Part shown: positions 58,289 through 64,000 of the stretch, one piece after another
Position numbering within the stretch: the first letter of the stretch is position 1
Layout: each line of letters starts with the position of its first letter
Assembly: GCA_963741305.1 (NCBI GenBank)
Contig: CAVUHL010000003.1
Span: 1,054,001 to 1,118,000 of the forward strand
Reading direction: 5' to 3'
DNA length: 64,000 nt
Origin: DATMER01 sp963741305
Lineage (GTDB): Bacteria > Acidobacteriota > Thermoanaerobaculia > Multivoradales > UBA5704
Program-made: the position numbers and the translations under genes
Notes under the pieces: generated by a model
Database searches by the model: none
Told to the model about the DNA's origin: nothing
Seen by the model: only the letters and a program-made list of their open reading frames with translations

Positions 58289-58933
58289 TTACTTGCCGTA
58301 CACGAAGAGGAAGCTGCCTTCCTTGATCGTGTCGATCACCGGGCCCGCGGTCTCCTTGGGGAGGGCGGGGCAGCCCCAGCTCCGGCCGATCCGGCCGTGG
58401 GTGCGGGCGTGCTCGGGGCTCACGTACCAGGCGCCATGCATCACGATGTAGCGCGACTCGGCGAGGTCGTTGACTCCGCTCTCCAGGCCGCGGAGCTTGA
58501 GCGAATAGCCGTTGCCGCCGATGTAGGTGCTGGCGGTGAGGAACAGGCCGAGGCTCGATTGGTGGCTGTCGGGCTGGTTCGAGAAGCGCGTGGCGTAGTT
58601 GTCGCCGCTGCCCTGGCCATGGGCCACGAGCTCGCGGAACAGCACCTTGCCGTTCGCCAGGTCGAGCACCCAGAGGCGCGGCTTTGTCGAAGGCAGCGAG
58701 TAGTCGATGACGGTCAGCAGGTCGTCCCGGCCGGAGAACCCGTTGGCACGGGCCGAGGCGACCGCATCGAGCGCGCGCGACAAGACCTTTGGAGACAGGC
58801 CGCGGGCGCCGTCGTGGGAGAGCACCGCCTTGACCACCTCCGGCGCGGCATTCGCGTAAGGAGACGGCATCAGCAGAACCAACGTCGCCAGGGCGGCGAG
58901 CGCCCCGGCAAAAGCCGAACGGTTCCGAATCAT
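58289..58933 (-). CDS. Murein L,D-transpeptidase catalytic-domain protein
   Basis: 214 residues; signal peptide 1-29. A YkuD-like (PF13645-type) domain: LPSTKPRLWVLDL, LVAHGQGSGDN, SYIVMHGAWYV-like strand and GRSWGCPALP with catalytic Cys (about residue 188). Probably makes or edits peptidoglycan cross-links in the periplasm. TATACT lies 7 nt before the ATG; the symmetrical box is shared with the DUF4105 gene on the other side of a 21-bp gap. Confidence 0.93.
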   Translation of the reverse strand: MIRNRSAFAGALAALATLVLLMPSPYANAAPEVVKAVLSHDGARGLSPKVLSRALDAVASARANGFSGRDDLLTVIDYSLPSTKPRLWVLDLANGKVLFRELVAHGQGSGDNYATRFSNQPDSHQSSLGLFLTASTYIGGNGYSLKLRGLESGVNDLAESRYIVMHGAWYVSPEHARTHGRIGRSWGCPALPKETAGPVIDTIKEGSFLFVYGK

Positions 58934-58940
58934 TGAGGAA

Positions 58941-58948
58941 AGTATACT
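58941..58948. promoter_or_regulatory. Shared bidirectional -10 box (21-bp divergent gap)
   Basis: AGTATACT is its own reverse complement, giving TATACT in both directions: 7 nt before ATG 58933 (minus) and 6 nt before ATG 58955 (plus). The gap contains nothing else, so both genes must be transcribed without a leader. Confidence 0.7.
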
Positions 58949-58954
58949 TCAAGA

Positions 58955-59797
58955 ATGCCGCGTCCGCGCCTCCGCTTTGCGCTGGCCGCCCTGGCCGGGC
59001 TGGCTGCGTTGGCCGTAATTGCCCTCCTCTTGTTCCTGGCCTTCGGTCCCCGGCCGTCCAACCGCCGGGACTGGATGCCCGACCAGGCGCGCCTTCCCCG
59101 GATCGAGCTCGAGGGCCGGCGCGTGCGGGTCCACAATCTCCGCAACGCCCGCTACCTCTCGACGAGCGACTACTTAGTGGCCTGGGAGGAGCGGACGTAC
59201 GAACTGGACCGGCTGCGCTCCGCCTGGTTCGCGGTCGAGCCCTTCGCCGATTGGAAGGGGCCGGCGCACACCTTGATGAGCTTCGGATTCGAGGGGAATG
59301 AATACCTGGCGATCTCGGTCGAGATCCGCAAGGAGAAGGGGGAGGAGTTCTCGCCCTGGAAGGGGCTGGTCCGCCAGTACGAGATCATGTACGTGCTCGG
59401 CGACGAGCGCGACCTGATCGGGCTCCGCACCAACCACCGCCGCGACCGGGTCTACCTCTACCCGGTGCGCGCGCCCCGGGAGCGCATCGAACAGATGCTG
59501 GTCAGCATGCTCCGCCGGGCGAACCACCTGGCCGAGGAGCCCGAGTTCTACAACAGCCTGACGAGCTCCTGTGCGACCAACATCGTCCGCCACGTCAACG
59601 AGCTGGTCCCCGGGCGGGTGCCCTGGAGCTACAAGGTCGTGCTGCCGGGGTACTCGGACGAACTCGCCTACGACCTCGGGCTGATCGACACGGACCTGCC
59701 GTTCGCGGAGGCGCAGCGCCACTTCCGGATCGACGAAAGGGCGCAGCGGTTCGGAGACGGCGAGGGCTTCTCAGCCGCCATCCGGCAAGGGCTGTGA
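58955..59797 (+). CDS. DUF4105 membrane-anchored protein
   Basis: 280 residues; one N-terminal membrane helix (about 10-30), then a periplasmic DUF4105 domain: RRDWMPDQARLPRIELEGRRVRVHNLRNARY (in outline), TLMSFGFEGNEYLAISVEIRKEKGE, YEIMYVLGDERDLIGLRTNHR and the Cys-containing NSLTSSCATNIVRHVN. DUF4105 proteins are thought to be cell-wall or lipoprotein-modifying cysteine enzymes. Divergent partner: the L,D-transpeptidase. A dispersed palindromic repeat lies 2 bp past its stop. Confidence 0.93.
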   Translation: MPRPRLRFALAALAGLAALAVIALLLFLAFGPRPSNRRDWMPDQARLPRIELEGRRVRVHNLRNARYLSTSDYLVAWEERTYELDRLRSAWFAVEPFADWKGPAHTLMSFGFEGNEYLAISVEIRKEKGEEFSPWKGLVRQYEIMYVLGDERDLIGLRTNHRRDRVYLYPVRAPRERIEQMLVSMLRRANHLAEEPEFYNSLTSSCATNIVRHVNELVPGRVPWSYKVVLPGYSDELAYDLGLIDTDLPFAEAQRHFRIDERAQRFGDGEGFSAAIRQGL

Positions 59798-59799
59798 AG

Positions 59800-59853
59800 C
59801 TCCCTCTCCCCCGGCACGGGGGAGAGGGCTGGGGAGAGGGGGGATGGGATCAA
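59800..59853. repeat. Dispersed REP-like palindromic element, copy 2
   Basis: Reverse-complement copy of 10700-10754 with two mismatches over 54 bp. Read on the minus strand it begins TTGATCCCATCCCCCC directly at the end of the ferritin-like pseudogene and supplies its stop. Its hairpin also follows the DUF4105 stop at 59797. Confidence 0.85.
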
Positions 59854-61042
59854 TCTGGTTGGAAGGGCACGCTGAGGCTCCCCTGCATGTAGCCCACGAG
59901 CAGGTCGCCGTCCCAACTGCCCATCCAGAAGCTCACCGGCCAGGGCTGGCCTTCCGCGGCCTTTCCCCCCAGGAGGTTCTCCAGGTCACCTACTCGTTCA
60001 ACATCAACGGCCCGCAGAAGGTCAACGACCCTGGAACCCCAGCTTGGTGTGGAAGGTGGCCGGGTCCTCAGGCGGCGATCCGGGCCTTCGACTGGAACGC
60101 CTACTTCTCCGACCGGGTAAAGTTCCTGCGGCAGCGGATCGCGGAGCTGGAGGAGGAGCAGCAGAAGGGCAGCAACGACGCCACGCTCGAGGCCCGGATC
60201 CAGGCCATGAAGAGCCGCATCTTCATGATCGACTTCTGGGGCAACCGCTCGATCTGCCAGATCTTGCGCTCGGGGTCAGAGGGGTCGAGCCAGTCCTTGG
60301 CCTCGAAGGACAGACTGTCCTTGCGGACCGCCAGCTCGAACGGGTTGACCACGAAGGCCATGTTGTCGTCCCGCACGAAGTGGCTCTGGTAGTCGGGCGG
60401 CGCGCCCGAGCCCTCGCCCTCCTCGGTGATCAGCCGGATCGCCGAGAGCGCCGTCGAAAGGTCGGTAATCGGGAAGATGTTGACCTGGTACTCGACCGGC
60501 ACGAACACCTGGCTGTTGGGGTTGCCGGTGAACAGGTTGCCGCGGCCGTTGAGGAATTTGAACAGATCCTCGATCCGGTCGTAGAGCTCCTGGATCGATC
60601 CGGGCCGGCAGCGAATCAGGCGCGTTCTTCAGGCCCAGCCCGGCCTCGACCTCGGCCCAGAGCTCCTGCGGGATGTGGCTTTCGGCGGGGGGGTAGCCCT
60701 CCTCGGCGCTCAGCCGGAATTTCGGGGCCGCGTCTGCGCCGCAGGAGAAGCACCACTCGGGGATCCGCATCTTCTCCTTCTCGAGGGTCTCTTTCGACGG
60801 GCTCTCGATGCAGACGAAGCGCCCGATGGTGTCCAGGTTGAAGCGCTCGAACACGAACGGGATGTCGCACGGATCGGTGCCCTTTTCGTCGCGCCCCCGC
60901 GCCAGGTTTTCTCCCATGTAGTAGGAGAACTGGACCGGGATGTTCTGGCGCTGGAAGCAGGGATCGGCCCCGACCGCGGAGAGCATGCCGTTGGGATGAG
61001 CCGCTTCTTCTTGAGCAGGTCGAACAGCGGGTCTTCCGGCAT
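59850..61042 (-). pseudogene. Ferritin-like-domain protein gene with frameshifts and an inverted block
   Basis: From ATG 61042 the reading is MPEDPLFDLLKKKRLIPTA, then a one-base shift to AVGADPCFQRQNIPVQFSYY, ENLARGRDEKGTDPCDIPFVF and SCGADAAPKFRLSAEE; another shift near 60597 leads to SIQELYDRIEDLFKFLNGRG, FVPVEYQVNIFPITDLSTAL and ITEEGEGSGAPPDYQSHFV. The last part resembles ferritin-like proteins (GEGS...SHF). At about 60243 sensible coding changes strand: 60085-60243 reads on the + strand as DWNAYFSDRVKFLRQRIAEL and IFMIDFWG. From 59957 coding returns to the minus strand (FWMGSWDGDLLVGYMQG) and ends at 59850. The block between looks inverted. Assembly error is possible. Confidence 0.6.
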
Positions 61043-61054
61043 CGTCGCTCCTTT

Positions 61055-62170
61055 CTAGTCTTCCAGGCGCACCATCTTCGGCTCGGAGAGCGCCTTCCCG
61101 TCGAAGGTCCGCACCACCAGCGAGGAGGCCCCCTTGGTGGTCACACAGCCGGTGAGGAGGATCCAGGTGTCCCCCTTGGGGACCATGATCTGGGCGAGGC
61201 CCAACGATTCGTTGCGGGTGCTCACCTGGGTGCGCGCCTCAGCCAGCCGGATCCAGTCGCCCTTCCCGCCCAGCCGGGTGAGCAGGATCTTCTCCTCGGA
61301 GGGGATGCGGCGGTCGAACCAGGCGAGGCGCAGGGCACCCTCCTGGTCGCCGTAGGGGAGGTCGACCCACCAGTCGCTGCCCTGGCGCCACATCCCCGCG
61401 GTGCCCTCGCTGTTGCCGCCCCACGGGGTCCAGGTGGAGCGCCGCCACTTCTTCCCCGAATCGTCGGAGAGGTAGACGACGCCGTCGCCCGAGAGGTAGG
61501 CCGCGGAGGTGCCGGTCAGGGCGACGAGCTGGCCGCGCCGTGCAGCCGGGAGGCTGGGGATTCCCGACACCCAGGTCTCGGGGCGGCTCGAGGCGGAGAA
61601 AAGGCCGGTGCCGGCGAGCACGCCGTCCTTGCGCTGCGGCGCGGGCAGGGCCGGCGGCTGGCCTACGCTGGTGACCTTGTTGAGAGTGCCACGGTCCTTC
61701 CACTCCCGGCCCTCCAGGCGGAAGGCCTGCACCTTCACCGTCCCGGCCAGCTCGGTCGGGGATTCGATCAGGAACCAGGGCGCGCCCGTGCGGTCATAGG
61801 TCGGCATTACGTTGATGGCCGTGGGGAGGAGGAGCTGGTCGCCGATGGGCTCCCACTCGCCTCTTGCCCAACGCACGGGCTGGACGCACGACTTGCCGCA
61901 GGGAGCGGCGGCGATCACCGGCCCCGGTCCCACGGAACCGCCAAAGCGCCCCTTGGCGCGGTCCGGATGCAGCCGGGCGCGGCTGCCGTCGCCGCTCAGC
62001 TCGATCACCCAGGGGCCGGCCGGGCCCAGGGCCGGGGCGTTGAGCAGCATCGTGCCCGAGGTGGTGTCGATGCCGATCAGGGTCAACGGAGTGTTGCTGC
62101 CGCAGACCGGACCGGCCGCAAAGGCAATCCGCGCCAAGAAGAAAAGAGCGATCGCGATGCGGCCGGTCAT
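61055..62170 (-). CDS. Secreted beta-propeller-like protein
   Basis: 371 residues; signal peptide 1-18; CTAGGAGG 6 nt before the ATG. Residues repeat a sialidase/exo-alpha type pattern: VVYLSDDSGKKWRRSTW, WRQGSDWWVDLPYGDQEGALRLAWFDRR and SLVVRTFDGKAL. It lacks a clear catalytic set, so a secreted binding propeller is as likely as a glycosidase. Its stop is 13 bp before the ferritin-like pseudogene start, so it was likely cotranscribed. Confidence 0.75.
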   Translation of the reverse strand: MTGRIAIALFFLARIAFAAGPVCGSNTPLTLIGIDTTSGTMLLNAPALGPAGPWVIELSGDGSRARLHPDRAKGRFGGSVGPGPVIAAAPCGKSCVQPVRWARGEWEPIGDQLLLPTAINVMPTYDRTGAPWFLIESPTELAGTVKVQAFRLEGREWKDRGTLNKVTSVGQPPALPAPQRKDGVLAGTGLFSASSRPETWVSGIPSLPAARRGQLVALTGTSAAYLSGDGVVYLSDDSGKKWRRSTWTPWGGNSEGTAGMWRQGSDWWVDLPYGDQEGALRLAWFDRRIPSEEKILLTRLGGKGDWIRLAEARTQVSTRNESLGLAQIMVPKGDTWILLTGCVTTKGASSLVVRTFDGKALSEPKMVRLED

Positions 62171-62180
62171 TGGTGTCCTC

Positions 62181-63296
62181 CTAGGACGCTTCTACCGAAT
62201 GATTCCTCGGCTGGCGGACCGCCCGCGCCCAGTGCTGCGAGCGCATCCCCTGGATGCCGCGGATGCGCTCCTCGGCCACGCGGTCGGCCGAGATGGCGCT
62301 CGGGATCGATTCGGCGCGGGAGATCTCGAACACGCGGAGCATGTTGGCGTAGATGCCGCGGGCCATGTGCATGGCCCGGTCGCGGTTGTAGCCGCCGAGC
62401 TCGTTGTAGACGTTGATCAGGCCGCCGGCGTTGCCCACGAAGTCGGGAGCGTAGAGGATGCCGCGCTCATGGAGGGCCCGGCCGTCCCGCTCCTCGTCCG
62501 CGAGCTGGTTGTTGGCGGCCCCTGCCACGATCTTGCAGCGCAGGGCTGGGATCGTCCGCTCGTCGAGCACCGCGCCGAGGGCGCAGGGGGCGACCACGTC
62601 GCAATCGACTCCCAGGATCTCCCCGGCCGGGACGATCTCGGCGCCCAGCTCCTCGCGCGCCCGTCCAGTGCGCTCGGCGTCGATGTCCGCGACAAAGAGC
62701 TTGGCCCCCTCATCCTTCAGGTAGGTCGCCAGGTGGTAGCCGACGTTGCCGAGCCCCTGGATGGCGACCGAGCGGCCGGCGAGCGTGCTGCCGTTGCCGT
62801 AGCACCATTGGACCGCGGCCTTCATCCCCTGGAGGACGCCGAAGGCGGTTACGGGCGATGGGTCGCCGCCGCCGCCCTGGGAAGGGGAGACGCCCGTGAC
62901 CCACCGGGTCTCGGCGAGGATGACCTCCATGTCGTCCATGGCGGTGCCTACGTCCTCGGCGGTGATGTAGAGGCCGTGCAGGGACTCGACGAACTGGCCG
63001 AAGCTGCGCAGGAGGGCCTCGCTCTTGTCCTTCTTGGGATCGCCGACGATCACGGCCTTGCCGCCGCCCAGGTTGAGCCCGGCGGCGGCGGCCTTGTAGG
63101 TCATGCCGCGGGAGAGGCGCAGGACGTCGGTGAGCGCCTCCTCCATGTTCTTGTAGGGCCACATGCGGACCCCGCCGAGCCCGGGGCCGAGCACGGTCGA
63201 GTGGACGGCGATGATGGCCTGCAGGCCTACCTCGGGGCTGGAGCAGAAGAGCACCCGCTCGTGTCCCATCTCCGCCATCTGTTGGAAGAGCTCCAT
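62181..63296 (-). CDS. Leu/Val/Phe dehydrogenase (Glu/Leu/Phe/Val family)
   Basis: 371 residues. N-terminal dimerisation domain; LNLGGGKAVIVGDP holds the catalytic Lys; the next catalytic Asp lies in YITAEDVGTAMDDM; NAD-binding fold with VAIQGLGNVGYHLATYL (about 185-200) and VADIDAERT. The C-terminus reads NAGGLINVYNELGGYNRD, seen in leucine and valine dehydrogenases. Reaction: branched-chain amino acid to 2-oxo acid plus ammonia with NAD. GAAAGGGAG lies before the ATG. Confidence 0.94.
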   Translation of the reverse strand: MELFQQMAEMGHERVLFCSSPEVGLQAIIAVHSTVLGPGLGGVRMWPYKNMEEALTDVLRLSRGMTYKAAAAGLNLGGGKAVIVGDPKKDKSEALLRSFGQFVESLHGLYITAEDVGTAMDDMEVILAETRWVTGVSPSQGGGGDPSPVTAFGVLQGMKAAVQWCYGNGSTLAGRSVAIQGLGNVGYHLATYLKDEGAKLFVADIDAERTGRAREELGAEIVPAGEILGVDCDVVAPCALGAVLDERTIPALRCKIVAGAANNQLADEERDGRALHERGILYAPDFVGNAGGLINVYNELGGYNRDRAMHMARGIYANMLRVFEISRAESIPSAISADRVAEERIRGIQGMRSQHWARAVRQPRNHSVEAS

Positions 63297-63356
63297 TCAC
63301 ACTCCCTTTCGTTCTTCAGGAAAATCGGGCCGCAAACGCCGGGAGTCTAACCGAAG

Positions 63357-64000
63357 TCAGCCCGCCTCGCTGCCTCCCAGCTCGGTGACCAGCATCGCCA
63401 TCATCACCAGCAGGCCGCCGAAGCCGAGGGCCGCCGTCCAGGGCTCCACCCCCAGGGCCACCGAGATACCCGCGGCGATCACCGGCTCCAGGGTGAGGAT
63501 GACCCCGGCCTCGACCGCCGAGAGATGGCGCTGGGCATAGAGCCAGGCCGCGAACGCCGCCGCCGTGGCGAGGACCCCGACCACCAGCACCGCAATCAGG
63601 GGCGCGCCGGTCAGCTCCCGCGCCGAGGGTGGATCGAGCAGCAACGACGGCAAGGCAAGGACCGCGACCACCGCGAACTGGGTGACGGCGAGGGGGCCGA
63701 GGGGGTTGCGCCGCGTGATCCGCTCCAGGACCAGGGGGTAGAGGGCGAAGACCACCGCGCAAGCCACGGTCAGGGCATCCCCCTTGCCAAAATCCTCCCC
63801 TGATGCTTCCGGCCGGTAGAGCGTCCACACCCCGGCAAAGGCGAGGAGGGAGCCCACGGCCGGACCCCAGCGCAGCCCGCGTCCCGCGAGCAGCCCGAAG
63901 ACCGGGACCAGGACGACCGAGATCGCGGTCAGGAAGGCCGAGCGCGACGGCGTCGTCCACAGCAGGCCCGCGGTCTGGAGGGCGAAGCCGGCGAACAGGA
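63357..64000 (-). CDS. EamA/DMT-family transporter, partial
   Basis: The last 213 or so codons of a 10-TM drug/metabolite transporter; the N-terminus lies beyond the window. Features: WTTPSRSAFLTAISVVLVPVF (about 15 residues in view), the ERITRRNPLGPLAVTQF loop, and the second EamA half with YAQRHLSAVEAGVILTLEPVIAA. These carry metabolites or drugs across the inner membrane by exchange. The stop TGA is at 63357. Confidence 0.9.
   Translation of the reverse strand, partial: LFAGFALQTAGLLWTTPSRSAFLTAISVVLVPVFGLLAGRGLRWGPAVGSLLAFAGVWTLYRPEASGEDFGKGDALTVACAVVFALYPLVLERITRRNPLGPLAVTQFAVVAVLALPSLLLDPPSARELTGAPLIAVLVVGVLATAAAFAAWLYAQRHLSAVEAGVILTLEPVIAAGISVALGVEPWTAALGFGGLLVMMAMLVTELGGSEAG

Overview
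The window is high-GC, dense, bacterial DNA. Signal peptides, lipoproteins, a Spy/CpxP-like periplasmic protein, an L,D-transpeptidase and an IPTL-CTERM surface protein point to a Gram-negative cell. The gene mix suggests Acidobacteriota, perhaps Thermoanaerobaculia-like: a one-chain hybrid two-component regulator with a sensor propeller, a giant DUF11/SdrD-B/GEVED protein, a Ser/Thr kinase behind a helical-repeat region, and MoxR/DUF58/DUF4129/DUF4350 genes. This placement is inference from gene content; no rRNA or tRNA gene was seen.

Layout. 1-3.2 kb (-): a TetR regulator with an inverted repeat over its start codon, then a molybdenum hydroxylase operon (2Fe-2S subunit and the start of the Mo subunit) with two secreted-protein genes between the subunits, one frameshifted. 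3.2-7.0 kb: lipoprotein, CorA, secreted proteins, a peptidase remnant and a cupredoxin. 7.0-11.6 kb: 21-bp repeat array A, an EEP-family phosphodiesterase, two tandem cardiolipin synthases and a membrane protein. 11.6-18.4 kb (-): a seven-gene MoxR operon. 19-20.7 kb (-): an AbiE toxin-antitoxin pair and a YgiT-type zinc-finger protein. 20.7-25.2 kb (-): phosphatase lipoprotein, Spy-like protein and a two-component system, with identical 16-bp CpxR-box-like sites at two promoters. 25.2-29.1 kb: two overlapping zinc dehydrogenases, a double PilZ protein and a DJ-1/PfpI lipoprotein. 29.2-33.3 kb: bacilliredoxin, HipBA, gene debris, array B, an orphaned UPF0175 antitoxin, a 233-bp palindromic element, the tail of its lost toxin, and DUF423. 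33.3-41 kb: PruA, a metallo-hydrolase, an FAD/Fe-S oxidoreductase, and a divergent thioesterase/2-hydroxyacyl-CoA-lyase-like pair. 41-51.7 kb (-): a 2144-residue IPTL-CTERM protein and a 1342-residue hybrid regulator. 51.8-56.6 kb (-): Rieske/FAD oxidoreductase, secreted protein, array C and kinase. 56.7-64 kb: PepSY, a hybrid kinase remnant, CHRD, L,D-transpeptidase, DUF4105, a rearranged ferritin-like pseudogene, a secreted protein, a leucine/valine-type dehydrogenase and a truncated EamA transporter.

The most unusual signals are not genes. First, three separate intergenic arrays of about fourteen 21-bp units (two DNA turns) have three unrelated consensus sequences; array C is a run of palindromes in strict 21-bp register and array B has a 63-bp super-period. 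Second, many genes have a -10 box only 5-9 nt before the start codon, implying leaderless mRNAs; two divergent pairs share one symmetric -10 box in gaps of 24 and 21 bp. Third, a secreted 95-110 residue module with a WWVF/YWVF core occurs three times in the first 7 kb. Fourth, a cassette-like locus at 32.2-33.0 kb is bounded by 23-bp direct repeats. Several genes carry single-base frameshifts, which may be real decay or sequencing error.
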